A stretch of 64,000 nt of DNA from the NCBI GenBank assembly GCA_039819085.1, contig JBCBSQ010000013.1, forward strand, positions 11,165 through 75,164. The letters are read 5' to 3'. This DNA is from MED-G105 sp039819085. Its GTDB lineage: Bacteria > Pseudomonadota > Alphaproteobacteria > Caulobacterales > Parvularculaceae. Below the pieces are notes generated by a model, which worked only from the letters and a program-made list of their open reading frames with translations, ran no database searches and was not told the origin of the DNA. The position numbers and the translations under genes were made by a program. Shown here piece after piece: positions 15,862 to 24,900 of this stretch; the first letter of the stretch is position 1, and each line of letters begins with the position of its first letter.

Positions 15862-16444
15862 TATGACCTCAGACGCAACCTTCGACAAGCTCAAGAGGCA
15901 TTTGCGCGCCGCCGGCTTTTTCGGTTGCCAGCGCGGCCTGGCGGCGCTCGAATTCGCGCTCATCGCGCCTGTAATGGTCTTTATGTTTTTCGCCATCGTT
16001 GAAGGCGCGGACGCGCTCACTGCGAGCCGGCGGATGACGCTCGCCGCGAATACTCTCGCCGACCTTGTCGCGCAGGAGGCGCAGATTACGACGTCCGAAC
16101 TGAACGGTCTCTTTCGAGGCGTGGAGCTTATTTCAGGCGCCGACGACAACGACATCGACTTTACCGTCGTGAGCGTTGTGTTTGATCCTGACGACAACAG
16201 AGTGGAGGTCGCTTGGAGCCTGGACGATGACGGCGGAGCCCCGTATGCGGCCGATACACCGTACACAAACCTGCCAGATGACACCCTGCTCGACAGCGCG
16301 TCATCGCTCATCGTCGCTGAGACGGCGTACGACTACACGTCCGAACTGTCAAAGGTGCTGGTTCAATCGATCCGTATGGAGCGCACCGCAACGCGCTGGC
16401 CGCGTCAGGTGACCGAAGTTCGCTATTGCGGCCCGTCCTGCTAG
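15848..16444 (+). CDS. Second TadE/TadG-like pilus protein
   Basis: 198 aa. CQRGLAALEFALIAPVMVFMFFAIVEGAD (~28-56) repeats the pattern of the gene before: Gly, conserved Glu, one transmembrane helix, then a periplasmic region. The later part (DFTVVSVVFDPDDNRVEVAWS) is beta-rich. It lacks the von Willebrand domain of full-length TadG, so a TadE-family call is safer. Translation probably couples with the preceding gene because the start lies inside its last codons. The gene is convergent with the YbjN-family gene, with 39 bases between their stops. Confidence 0.82.
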   Translation: MSLSNMTSDATFDKLKRHLRAAGFFGCQRGLAALEFALIAPVMVFMFFAIVEGADALTASRRMTLAANTLADLVAQEAQITTSELNGLFRGVELISGADDNDIDFTVVSVVFDPDDNRVEVAWSLDDDGGAPYAADTPYTNLPDDTLLDSASSLIVAETAYDYTSELSKVLVQSIRMERTATRWPRQVTEVRYCGPSC

Positions 16445-16483
16445 AGCGCGCAACCTACTCCGCTGACTGAGCGACCTTGCGCC

Positions 16484-17230
16484 TCACTCCTCGGCGCTAA
16501 TGTTGGAAATCTTGTTCTTCGGCGCCGCGTCGCTTGCGTTCAACAGCCGGACGGCGTCCGCCACCGCCTCAAAAGCGGCGCGATGGCGCAAGGCGCGCGA
16601 GGTCGGGCGTTCAGGCGCGGCGCCCATGGCGAGGGCGACCTTCTGGTTCAATGACGCCTCCGCCATGTCGCTGGCGTAGCCTTCCTGAGCGACGGTCGTC
16701 ACCCCGTTGGTGATTTCGTTCTTGAAGCGCTCGGCGAGATAAATGAAGTTCGCAAGGCTCGACGCCACATTTCCGCGCGCGATGCCAAAGTCGGCGATTT
16801 CGTATCTGCTGATAAAAGCGTCTCGGCCACCCGGCAGGACGCCTGCGGTCGTGAACGCGTAGCGCTGATTGAACGCGGACACAGTCTGGTAGTTCAGCGG
16901 CGCGCCGCCATAAAGGGCGATAAAACTCGCGCCCAGACAACTCGTCAGTTCGTACTGGTCTTCGCATGCGGATGGGACAATGTTGAATGCGAAGCTCGTC
17001 CCGACGCTGGCCCGTATGTAGCGACCGCCGTCATCAGTGCGACGCTCCTGCCAGGTCACGCCAAGGTCATCGAGGACCGGGCCGAGATGCTGCGCGTCGA
17101 AATCCGGAATATTGCGGCGCGGATCGCTGATTTCGCTGTCCTGCGCCGCGACCGAACCGATCCCGACTATCGCAACAACGCCGCTGAGCGCCGCGCGACC
17201 CCAGAGCTTCCCCATCAGACCCGACATCAT
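16484..17230 (-). CDS. YbjN-family secreted protein
   Basis: About 248 aa from ATG 17230; the adjacent ATG at 17227 has better spacing to GGAGG. A longer frame from 17347 has no ribosome site and would bury the signal peptide. Residues 1-30 form a signal peptide ending GSVAAQD. The mature part carries the YbjN fold: LDDLGVTWQERRTDDGGRYIRA, then FNIVPSAC, a second Cys, then FNQRYAFTTAG and SRYEIADFGIARGNV..LANFIYLAERF. YbjN proteins are structurally related to type III chaperones and their role is poorly defined. The gene is convergent with the TadE pair. Confidence 0.8.
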   Translation of the reverse strand: MMSGLMGKLWGRAALSGVVAIVGIGSVAAQDSEISDPRRNIPDFDAQHLGPVLDDLGVTWQERRTDDGGRYIRASVGTSFAFNIVPSACEDQYELTSCLGASFIALYGGAPLNYQTVSAFNQRYAFTTAGVLPGGRDAFISRYEIADFGIARGNVASSLANFIYLAERFKNEITNGVTTVAQEGYASDMAEASLNQKVALAMGAAPERPTSRALRHRAAFEAVADAVRLLNASDAAPKNKISNISAEE

Positions 17231-17418
17231 TCCCTCCGCTTTCTTCACCGCCCCATCGCCGGCGCTGCGGCGCGACGAGACATCAGGGTAGTTCAAACGG
17301 ACGCTCGGAACAAACGCCAAAAGAGGGACAAAGCCATGCGTCGCCAAATATTCTCAACGGCCCTTCGCATGGCGATGCAAGGCTTCGCGCTGGCCTGGCC
17401 AAACGCGCACGCCAACGA

Positions 17419-18036
17419 CTAGGAGGAGTAGTATTCAATAACGAGGTTCGGCTCCATCGTGCACGCATACGGCACTTCAGCGAACTCCGGCACGCGCATA
17501 TAGGTCGCCGTCATCTTTTTGGGGTCGACGTCAACATAGTCGGGAATGTCGCGCTCCGCGCTTTGCAGCGCCTCCAGCACGAGAGCCATAGTGCGCGACT
17601 TTTCCTTGACCTCGATCACGTCGCCGACTTTGCAGCGGAACGACGGAATATTGGTGCGCACCCCGTTCACCTTGATATGGCCATGGTTCACAAACTGGCG
17701 CGCGGCGAAAACGGTCGGGACGAACTTGGCGCGGTAGACCAGCGCGTCGAGCCGGCTTTCCAACAACCCGATCAGGTTCTCCGCAGTGTTGCCGCGCCGA
17801 CGGACCGCTTCAACGTAGATCTTCTCGAACTGTTTCTCCGAGATATTGCCGTAATATCCCTTCAGCTTCTGCTTCGCCATAAGCTGCAGGCCAAAGTCCG
17901 ACAGCTTGCCCTTCCGTCGTTGGCCATGCATGCCGGGGCCGTATTCGCGCTTGTTGATGGGAGACTTCGGGCGGCCCCAGACGTTCTCGCCAACCCGTCG
18001 GTCAAGTTTATATTTCGCGCTGATCCGCTTAGACAT
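17419..18036 (-). CDS. rpsD: Small ribosomal subunit protein S4 (uS4)
   Basis: 205 aa, full length. MSKRISAKYKLDRRVGENVWG and the RREYGPGMHG-type segment are the S4 N-terminus. The S4 RNA-binding domain follows (LESRLDALVYRAKF, then ARQFVNHGHIKVNG), and the C-terminus VIEYYSS is the usual ending. S4 nucleates assembly of the 30S body by binding 16S rRNA and often represses its own synthesis. It stands alone here, not in the alpha operon, as is common in alphaproteobacteria. Its promoter and leader must lie to the right of 18036, inside the poorly resolved 5' region of the divergent gene. Confidence 0.97.
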   Translation of the reverse strand: MSKRISAKYKLDRRVGENVWGRPKSPINKREYGPGMHGQRRKGKLSDFGLQLMAKQKLKGYYGNISEKQFEKIYVEAVRRRGNTAENLIGLLESRLDALVYRAKFVPTVFAARQFVNHGHIKVNGVRTNIPSFRCKVGDVIEVKEKSRTMALVLEALQSAERDIPDYVDVDPKKMTATYMRVPEFAEVPYACTMEPNLVIEYYSS

Positions 18037-18119
18037 TGAGCTTCCTCGTCGCGGCGCGCGCCGGTCCGTCGGCCGATCCGACGAACGATTTCAACGGCGG
18101 CGAGGCGCGCCTTCCCGTC

Positions 18120-19457
18120 ATGAAAACGCGCCACGTAGCGCCGGCGCGTGACGGTGTCAATCTCAGGCAGGCGGCCCCGCGCCATACGACGCAAGGTCGC
18201 CCAGTTGCGCGCTGCGCCGCGATAGGCGATGGATGCGGTCGCGACGCCGATGTTCGCCCGAGGCGCGAAAACACTCCAATCAGTCTACGTTGCGCACTTG
18301 ATGCGACTGATCCGGAGCCAATCCATGGAAAGGGGCGGGTCATATCTTTTTGGGGGAAAGCTGCGCGGATCGCCGTCACCTTGGTGTCGAGCGCGCTCTT
18401 CGCGACCGCAAGCGTCGCGGAGGACCGCATCTGGGTAATCAACAATGGCGATGGCGACGTCTCGGTCGTGGCGTCGTCACCCCCGCGCACGGTCACCCGC
18501 CTGAAATTCGACGCCCAGCCAATCGACCTCGCCGTTTCGAAAACCGATCACCTCGCATTCGTTGCGCTTGAAGGCGCAAACGGCCCGCTCATCGCCTATG
18601 ACGCCGTCTCCGCCCAGGCAGTCTGGCGCGCCGAGGCCGGCGTGGCGCTGCAGGAAATTGACCTCGCCGCCGGGCCGGATGGCGGCGTTGCGCTGGCGGC
18701 GATCGGCGAGCGGTCCATCATTCTCTTCGATATCGCGACGGGCCGGCGGATCGCCCAGTCGCAATTGCCCGGAAAGGCGAAGATGATCGCCGCCAACGGC
18801 CCCAGACGACGGGCCGCGATCGCCGGCGTCGGCGGATCGCGCCGCATTGGGGTCTTTGATCTTTCGACGATCGATGGCGCGCGAGAAACCGCCTCGCCAA
18901 GCGGCGGCATGTCGTTTGGCGGAGGCCTCACCCGGCAGGCCGCGGCGCCACGCCGCGGATTGGTCATTGGTCAGATCGACGGCCTGAACGGGTTTGAAGT
19001 CGGCGACGTGCTGGAGCCTTCCGACGTCCGCCGCGTAAAACACGACAAGAGTCTCGGGCTTCCAAGCCTCATCAAAGCGCTTGGCTTTCTGAATACGGAC
19101 GGCTTTAGCCGTTGCCACGGCGTTGCGGTGAACAAGGACGAAAGCGAGGTCTGGGCGACTTGCGGCAAGAACCTCAATGTCCACACCCTTGAAACGCCAG
19201 GGTATCCTCCGGCGGCGTATATGCGCTTACCGTCGCGCGGCCTTTGGGTCACGTTTTCTTCTGACGGGGCGCGGGCCTATGTCTCGATGCCTGACGAAAA
19301 CGCGATCCTGATCGTTGACGCGGCGTCAAAGCAGTTCATTGAAACGATCCTGGTCGGTGAAGACCCGGTGCGCGCGGTCGCGGTCACGGTTGAAAAGCCG
19401 TCCACTGACCCGCTGGCGCCAAGCGACGAGTCCCGGGAGAGCAAAGATGCGCAGTGA
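18120..19457 (+). CDS. Secreted YVTN-type beta-propeller protein (start uncertain)
   Basis: The frame opens at ATG 18036, with another ATG at 18120, but the obvious signal peptide (ARIAVTLVSSALFATASVAED) only begins near 18350. No ATG, GTG or TTG lies just before it: the ideal position (18342, six bases after AAGGGG) is an ATA codon, and the next NTG codons are at 18381/18384. The mature part has propeller repeats such as DRIWVINNGDGDVSVV, DHLAFVALEG and ARAYVSMPDENAILIVDAASKQ, so it is a periplasmic seven-blade-type protein, possibly a surface or binding protein. The stop overlaps rsmB by 11 bases. The true start is unresolved. Confidence 0.72.
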   Translation: MKTRHVAPARDGVNLRQAAPRHTTQGRPVARCAAIGDGCGRDADVRPRRENTPISLRCALDATDPEPIHGKGRVISFWGKAARIAVTLVSSALFATASVAEDRIWVINNGDGDVSVVASSPPRTVTRLKFDAQPIDLAVSKTDHLAFVALEGANGPLIAYDAVSAQAVWRAEAGVALQEIDLAAGPDGGVALAAIGERSIILFDIATGRRIAQSQLPGKAKMIAANGPRRRAAIAGVGGSRRIGVFDLSTIDGARETASPSGGMSFGGGLTRQAAAPRRGLVIGQIDGLNGFEVGDVLEPSDVRRVKHDKSLGLPSLIKALGFLNTDGFSRCHGVAVNKDESEVWATCGKNLNVHTLETPGYPPAAYMRLPSRGLWVTFSSDGARAYVSMPDENAILIVDAASKQFIETILVGEDPVRAVAVTVEKPSTDPLAPSDESRESKDAQ

Positions 19458-20850
19458 ACGCGCCCGGCCCGAATCGGGCGGCGGTCGCCAGCGACGCGGC
19501 GCAGGCCGCGAGCGTCCTGAGGGGCGCGAGGAAGGCGCGCAGAACGTCGTCGACGTGTCGCACATCGCCGGCGGGCCGGCCCGCAAAGCGGCCATCGACC
19601 TCGCCCTCTTGGTGGAGGACGGCCGCAGCCTCGATGAGGCGCTACTGGTTTGCCGCGCCTTCAACGACCTCGACGGTCCGGATCGAGGCTTCGCGCGCGC
19701 CCTCGCCTCAACCGTCCTGCGACGTCGTGGAACGATCGACGCCATCATCGGCGACTACCTCGATCGGCCCATTGCAAAGCGCGCCCGCCGCGCGATGCAC
19801 ATCTTGAGGATCGCCGCGGCCCAATTGCTGTTTCTGGAGACGCCGCCGCACGCGGCCGTCTCAACCGCCGTGGACCTCACGCGCGCTTACAAGGAAACGG
19901 CGTCACTGTCCGGCGTCGTCAACGCCATCACCCGAAAAATCGCCGACGCCGGCAAGTCAAAGGCTGACGCCCTGCCCCTGCGCGTCGACACCGCCGGCTG
20001 GTTATGGCGCAGCTGGGAGCGGCGATATGGCCCAGCGACCACGCGGCGGATCGCCGAAGCGCATCGCGCGCGCGCGCCAATCGATCTGACGATCAAAGAC
20101 CCGGCGCGGCTGCCGGAATTCCTTGAACGGACCAGCGGGCGGACCATTGGGGCGGGGTCGATCCGCCTCAACGGCGAGCCGACGATTTCCGACCTCCCCG
20201 GCTACGCCAATGGCGACTGGTGGGTGCAGGACGCCGCCGCCGCGCTGCCGGCAAAGCTCTTTGGCGACATCAACGGTCAACGCGTGCTCGACCTGTGCGC
20301 GGCGCCGGGCGGCAAGACCATGCAGCTTGCGGCCGCCGGCGCGAACGTCACTGCGATCGACCAATCGGCGACCAGGCTCGACAGGCTGAAAGCCAATCTG
20401 AAGCGAACCGGTCTCGAAGCCGAAATAATAGAGGGCGACGTCAGGACATATGAACCGGCGACGCCGTTCGACGCGGTCCTGCTCGACGCGCCCTGCACGG
20501 CGACCGGCACCATTCGCCGCCATCCCGACGTCATGTGGTCAAAGACCGCCGACCAGCTCGCCGCCCTCTCCGAGCTCCAGGCGAAAATGATCGACCGCGC
20601 CGCGGGATTTGTCCGGCCAGGCGGCGCGCTGGTCTACTGCGTGTGCTCGCTGCAACCGGAGGAAGGCGAAGCGCAGGCCGAAGCGGCGCTTCAGCGGACG
20701 GGGAAACTAAGGCCGTCAGAAATTGACGCGGGCGCACTCGGTGATTTCGCCGACGCCGTAACAGGCCACACGCTGCGCACCACGCCCGCCATGCTGCGCG
20801 ACAAGGGCGGGTGCGACGGCTTCTTCGCCGCCCGCTTCGAGATCTCTTAA
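19447..20850 (+). CDS. rsmB: 16S rRNA (cytosine-967-C5)-methyltransferase RsmB
   Basis: 467 aa from ATG 19447, preceded by GGAGAG. The N-terminal NusB-like RNA-binding domain (~40-170) contains HILRIAAAQLLFLETPPHAAVSTAVDL. The SAM-dependent methyltransferase shows motif I LDLCAAPGGKTMQLA, DQSATRLDRL, motif IV DAPCTATGTIRRHPD with the first catalytic Cys, and motif VI VYCVCSLQPEEGE with the nucleophile Cys. It methylates C5 of C967 in 16S rRNA. The N-terminal ~30 residues are an Arg/Gly/Glu-rich extension. Translation is coupled to the propeller gene by an 11-base overlap. Confidence 0.93.
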   Translation: MRSERARPESGGGRQRRGAGRERPEGREEGAQNVVDVSHIAGGPARKAAIDLALLVEDGRSLDEALLVCRAFNDLDGPDRGFARALASTVLRRRGTIDAIIGDYLDRPIAKRARRAMHILRIAAAQLLFLETPPHAAVSTAVDLTRAYKETASLSGVVNAITRKIADAGKSKADALPLRVDTAGWLWRSWERRYGPATTRRIAEAHRARAPIDLTIKDPARLPEFLERTSGRTIGAGSIRLNGEPTISDLPGYANGDWWVQDAAAALPAKLFGDINGQRVLDLCAAPGGKTMQLAAAGANVTAIDQSATRLDRLKANLKRTGLEAEIIEGDVRTYEPATPFDAVLLDAPCTATGTIRRHPDVMWSKTADQLAALSELQAKMIDRAAGFVRPGGALVYCVCSLQPEEGEAQAEAALQRTGKLRPSEIDAGALGDFADAVTGHTLRTTPAMLRDKGGCDGFFAARFEIS

Positions 20851-21008
20851 TCTCTTAACGGCGATTTAAGCGTCCGCGGCGGAAGCTCCTCCCGCTCGCC
20901 GCAACGCTTTGCAGGCGAGTGTTGAACGACCGCAAGCGGTTCTCATATAAGGTCCATATCGGCGGCCGCGGACCGGAAGCGGCGCGCAGGCGGAATTTTG
21001 GAGCACAC

Positions 21009-21737
21009 ATGAACGATCTTCGCAGAGGCTACGGCGCGACGACAACGACGCGCGCCGGCGCAGGCGCTATCGACGAGGGCCTGCGTCAGTATATGCTGGG
21101 CGTCTACAACTATATGGCGCTCGGCGTCGCGGGCACGGGCATCGTTTCGCTGTTCGTCGCGTCCCAGCAAAACCTCGTCTACGCGATCGGCGGGACCCCG
21201 CTGAAATGGGTTCTTTTCGCCGGTCTGCTCGGCCTTGGCTGGTTCGCGCCGCGGGTGATGTTCAATGGCTCGAAAGGCATGGCCCACGCCATGTTCTGGG
21301 TCTATGCCGGCCTTTGGGGCCTTCTCATCGCGCCGATGCTGTATTCCTTCAATGCGGCGGGAGCGAGCGTCGACATTTACCGAGCGTTCTTCATCACCGC
21401 AGGATTGTTCGCCGGGATCAGCCTTTGGGGCTACACGACCAAGCGCGACATTTCCGGCTGGGGCGGGTTCCTCGCCATGGCGTCCATCGGTCTTCTGATC
21501 GCGATCATCGTGAATGTCTTTATCGGCTCGACGATGATGAGCCTCATCACGTCTGGCCTCGTGGTGATCGTCTTCACCGCTGTGACGGCTTGGGAAACAC
21601 AGACCATCAAGTCGATGTACGTTGAAGGCGGCGCAGCGAACGACCGGGCGGCGATTTTCGGCGCCTTCGCGCTCTATGGGTCTTTTGTCACCCTCTTCAT
21701 CCACATCCTGAATATTCTCGGGATCATGCGCGACTAA
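21009..21737 (+). CDS. Bax inhibitor-1 / YccA family membrane protein
   Basis: 242 aa from ATG 21009, with GGAG seven bases upstream; the longer frame has no such site. Seven hydrophobic helices are visible, starting with YMLGVYNYMALGVAGTGIVS and including the typical WGLLIAPMLY.. and GFLAMASIGLLIAIIVNVF segments. The C-terminal AFALYGSFVTLFIHILNILG is the family ending with its conserved Asp region just before (NDRAAIFGA). Bacterial members are inner-membrane proteins linked to calcium leak or FtsH interaction (YccA). A strong terminator follows. Confidence 0.92.
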   Translation: MNDLRRGYGATTTTRAGAGAIDEGLRQYMLGVYNYMALGVAGTGIVSLFVASQQNLVYAIGGTPLKWVLFAGLLGLGWFAPRVMFNGSKGMAHAMFWVYAGLWGLLIAPMLYSFNAAGASVDIYRAFFITAGLFAGISLWGYTTKRDISGWGGFLAMASIGLLIAIIVNVFIGSTMMSLITSGLVVIVFTAVTAWETQTIKSMYVEGGAANDRAAIFGAFALYGSFVTLFIHILNILGIMRD

Positions 21738-21761
21738 GCGCGCCGGACCCTGCGAGAGTTC

Positions 21762-21795
21762 AAGCCCCCGGCTCAACGGCCGGGGGTTTTTATTT
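21762..21795 (+). terminator. Rho-independent terminator after the Bax inhibitor-1 gene
   Basis: CCCCCGG / CCGGGGG stem (about 21765-21786) followed by TTTTTATTTTC, 25 bases after the stop codon. Confidence 0.88.
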
Positions 21796-21888
21796 TCGGC
21801 GCCTCGCTTCTCCGCCGACCATATTGTGAGCAGATGAGAGCGCTTTTCGACTAGCCGCTGCGTCGCGTGTTGAGTACCTGATGTCGCT

Positions 21889-23151
21889 ATGACGAATTCG
21901 AAGTGCTTGAGCCAGGATTCTTACGACCTGCCCATCGCCGGCGCCGATGCGGCGGCGGCGCGCGGTTATGACGCCTATGTTCGCGAGTTCATCTCCTATG
22001 GCTCGCAGTTGCGCGATCTCTTCAAGGTCGCGGACGCCTACGACGGCGCGCCGCTGATCAACGCCCACGCCGCGGCCTTGCATCTCGCGTTTGAGGGCGC
22101 GGAAGGCTGGGCGAACGCCGCGCCCTACATCGCCCGAATGCGCACGGCCCGCAGGCAAGGGTCCGCGCGCGAACAGCTCTTCTGCGACGCGGTCGACGCC
22201 TGGGCCGACAAGAACTTCCACGGCGCGCTTAAGGCGCTTGACGAACTGACGGTTCGTTGGCCTGCGGACATTTGCGCGATTAAATGGGGACAGTACCACG
22301 CCTTCAATCTCGGCGACCAGGCCGCGCTCCTGCGCTTCGGGCGCCGCGCAGCGATCGTTCACGAAGATGCGCCGTACGCCCATGGCATGATCGCCTTTGC
22401 GCTGGAGCAGAACCACGATCTCAGCGCCGCCCATGAAGAAGGCGTACGGGCGGTCGAGATCGCGATTGACGACGCCTGGGCGCACCACGCGGTCGCGCAC
22501 GTATTTGAGACCCGCGGCGAAGCGGCCGACGGCGCACGCTGGCTCGATCGCTGCGCCCACACATGGGACGGCAAAGGCGTCTTCATCCGCGACCACAATT
22601 GGTGGCATGCAGCGCTTTTTCGGTTGTCGCTCGGCGACGAGGCCGGCGCGCTCGCGATTTACGACGCGCGCCTGTGGGGCGAGTGGCCGGAGTTTCCCCA
22701 GGAGCAGATTGGCGCCGTCTCCATGCTGTGGCGGCTTGAAATGCGCGGGCTGAACGTCGGCGCGCGCTGGGAGCCGGTGGTCGCCGAAGTGCGCAAACGC
22801 GCCGGCGAACGGATCTTTCCGTTCCATGACATTCACTACCTCTACGCCCTCGCCCGGGCGGGCGCGCCCGGCGAAGCCGAAGCGATGCTCCGCTCAATTG
22901 ATGAAAAAGCCGCTCGCTGCTGCCATCGAACGGCGACGGCCTGGAGAGCGGCGCTGCTTCCCGCCGCGCGCGGCGCGCTCGCCTTCGCCCGCGGCCGCTT
23001 CGATGAGGCGGCGGCCGCGCTCGGCGAGGCCGACCCACACCTGCAACAAATTGGCGGCAGCCACGCCCAACGCCATCTCTTCGCAGAAGCGCGCGCATTC
23101 GCCGAAGAGCGGCGCTCGGCGGAAGGGACAATCCGCGCGGCCAACGAGTGA
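21889..23151 (+). CDS. TTC38-like tetratricopeptide repeat protein
   Basis: 420 aa, soluble and nearly all helical. The features AWAHHAVAHVFETRGEAADGARWL, then HNWWHAALFRLSLGDEAGALAIYD, match the TTC38 family shared by bacteria and eukaryotes, whose biochemical role is unknown. TPR-like helix pairs run through the protein (ALKALDELTVRWPADICAIKW, LRFGRRAAIVHEDAPYAHGMIA). There is no signal peptide, so it is cytoplasmic. It starts at ATG 21889 without a strong ribosome site. It is followed after ~80 bases by a transporter pair on the same strand, with no evidence of shared transcription. Confidence 0.82.
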   Translation: MTNSKCLSQDSYDLPIAGADAAAARGYDAYVREFISYGSQLRDLFKVADAYDGAPLINAHAAALHLAFEGAEGWANAAPYIARMRTARRQGSAREQLFCDAVDAWADKNFHGALKALDELTVRWPADICAIKWGQYHAFNLGDQAALLRFGRRAAIVHEDAPYAHGMIAFALEQNHDLSAAHEEGVRAVEIAIDDAWAHHAVAHVFETRGEAADGARWLDRCAHTWDGKGVFIRDHNWWHAALFRLSLGDEAGALAIYDARLWGEWPEFPQEQIGAVSMLWRLEMRGLNVGARWEPVVAEVRKRAGERIFPFHDIHYLYALARAGAPGEAEAMLRSIDEKAARCCHRTATAWRAALLPAARGALAFARGRFDEAAAALGEADPHLQQIGGSHAQRHLFAEARAFAEERRSAEGTIRAANE

Positions 23152-23228
23152 GCGCGCGCGTCGACCGGTTGCGGCCCGTCGCAACATCAAGCTAGCATTC
23201 GACGCCTGAAGACGTTCCGGGGACGGTC

Positions 23229-23417
23229 ATGAGGCGCGTGACATTCATCTATCTGACTTTCTTTCTGCTGGCCGTCACCTGGCCGGGCTTCACGCTGATC
23301 AATCGGCCGACGCCCATCGTCCTCGGCCTGCCGTTTAACCTCTTTTGCCTGGCGGTCCTGATCCTCGCCGGCATGGGCGTCCTTTACGCGCTTTACCGCA
23401 GCGAAGGCCGGCGCTGA
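23229..23417 (+). CDS. DUF3311 small membrane protein, symporter partner
   Basis: 62 aa with two hydrophobic helices (FIYLTFFLLAVTWPGFTLI and LPFNLFCLAVLILAGMGVLYALY) and the motif FTLINRPTPIVLGLPFNLF typical of DUF3311. These proteins are nearly always encoded directly before a sodium:solute symporter, as here with a 4-base gap, and are assumed to be its accessory subunit, like YhdT-type proteins for pantothenate symporters. A GGGGACGG-like sequence precedes the ATG. Confidence 0.88.
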   Translation: MRRVTFIYLTFFLLAVTWPGFTLINRPTPIVLGLPFNLFCLAVLILAGMGVLYALYRSEGRR

Positions 23418-23421
23418 ACCG

Positions 23422-24900
23422 ATGGAGCGTTGGCAGGTCATCGCCGCCGTCATCGTCGGTTATCTCGTCCTGACCCTGACGATAGGGCTCGTTTCTGGCC
23501 GCGGCGCGTCAAAAAGCGTGCAAGGGTACGTGGCTGGCGACCGGGATTTCGGCTTGCTCGTCATGTATTTTGTGCTCGGCGCGTCGGTCTTTTCCGCCTT
23601 CGCTTTTCTTGGCGGACCCGGATGGACCTATTCGCGCGGCGCGGCGGCTTACTACATCCTGTCCTATGGCGTCCTCGGCATGGCGCCCTATTTCTTCATC
23701 GGGCCGAAGGCCGCCGACCTCGGACGAAAGTTCGGCTACGTTACGCAAGCGCAGCTCATTTGCGGCCGGTTTCCATCAAAGATCCTGTCACTGATCATCG
23801 CGCTGATGACGCTTGCGGCGTTCATTCCGTATATCACCCTTCAGATGCGCGGCGCAGGCATTGTCATTGAGGCGGTGACGGAGGGTCGCGTCCCGATCTG
23901 GCTCGGCGCCGGCGCCGCTTATGGCGTCGTCATCATTTACGTCCTCTTCAGCGGCGCAAAAGCGGTCGGCTGGACGAACACATTCCAGGGACTGTTCATG
24001 CTGGCGATTGCATGGACGCTTGGACTTTATCTGCCGATTTCGCTTTATGGCGGGGTCGGCGAGATGTTCGAGCAGATCCTCGCCGAACGCCCCGAACTCC
24101 TTTCCGCGCCCGGCCTCGCCGCCGACGGAAGCCCCTGGACCTGGGGCGGGTATTCAAGCGCTATCATCGTCTCCGCCGTCGGCCTCATGATGTGGCCGCA
24201 CCTCTTCATGAAGGCGTTCACGGCCCGGACCGACCGGACGCTGAAACGCACGGTCTTCCTCTTTCCCACGTTCCAGATCTTCCTGATCCCCGTCTTTCTC
24301 ATCGGGTTCGCCGGCGTTCTTTACTCGGAGCGTCCGCCGTCGGCGGATTTCATCATGCCGTTCATGATCCTCAATGTGGAGCTGCCGGCCCTTGTGGTCG
24401 GCCTTTTCTGCGCGGGGGCGCTGTCCGCCTCCATGTCGACGGGCGACGCGCTCCTCCATGCGGCGGGGTCGGTCATTGTTGAGGACGCGATCGGGCCATT
24501 CCGGAAGATGAGCGACATTGCGCAAAGGCGGCTCATTCAAGTCTTCGTTTTGGTCTTCGGGGCCGTCGCCTACTTCTTCGCCGTCTCGGGCTCCGCGTCG
24601 CTCGTGGTTCTGTTGCTGACGGCCTATGGCCTCATCTGTCAGCTCGCCCCGCCGATCGTCGCTGCGCTTTACTGGCGGCGCGCGACGACCGCCGGCGTCA
24701 TCGCCGGCTTCGCGGCCGGATCCGCAATGGCGCTCTTCTTCTTTCTGACGGGCTTCTTTGGCGAAAGCCTCAGACCCTTCGATCTGCATGAAGGCGTTCT
24801 CGGCCTTCTCATCCATGTTCCGACGCTTATTTTCGTCAGCCTCCTGACCGCGCCGCAGAGCGAAGCGCATTCAGAGGATTTCGTCGGGAATTCTCAATGA
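23422..24900 (+). CDS. Sodium:solute symporter family protein
   Basis: 492 aa with about 13 transmembrane helices, the SSS/LeuT-like fold. Family landmarks are VQGYVAGDRDFGLLVMYFVLGASVFSAFAFLGGPGWTY in helices 1-2 (the unwound TM1 sodium site), FGYVTQAQLICGRF, and GALSASMSTGDALLHAAGSVIVEDA in helix 8, which holds the second sodium site Ser residues. Partnering with a DUF3311 subunit suggests a carboxylate or amino-acid-like substrate, but the specificity cannot be fixed. The 3' end overlaps the convergent dnaE2 stop by 7 bases. Confidence 0.92.
   Translation: MERWQVIAAVIVGYLVLTLTIGLVSGRGASKSVQGYVAGDRDFGLLVMYFVLGASVFSAFAFLGGPGWTYSRGAAAYYILSYGVLGMAPYFFIGPKAADLGRKFGYVTQAQLICGRFPSKILSLIIALMTLAAFIPYITLQMRGAGIVIEAVTEGRVPIWLGAGAAYGVVIIYVLFSGAKAVGWTNTFQGLFMLAIAWTLGLYLPISLYGGVGEMFEQILAERPELLSAPGLAADGSPWTWGGYSSAIIVSAVGLMMWPHLFMKAFTARTDRTLKRTVFLFPTFQIFLIPVFLIGFAGVLYSERPPSADFIMPFMILNVELPALVVGLFCAGALSASMSTGDALLHAAGSVIVEDAIGPFRKMSDIAQRRLIQVFVLVFGAVAYFFAVSGSASLVVLLLTAYGLICQLAPPIVAALYWRRATTAGVIAGFAAGSAMALFFFLTGFFGESLRPFDLHEGVLGLLIHVPTLIFVSLLTAPQSEAHSEDFVGNSQ

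Noticed and set aside
17336..17422. Possible 28-aa peptide (MRRQIFSTALRM...) between the YbjN gene and rpsD, with GAGGGA upstream
   Set aside because: Too short to support without conservation; may be chance in the rpsD downstream region.
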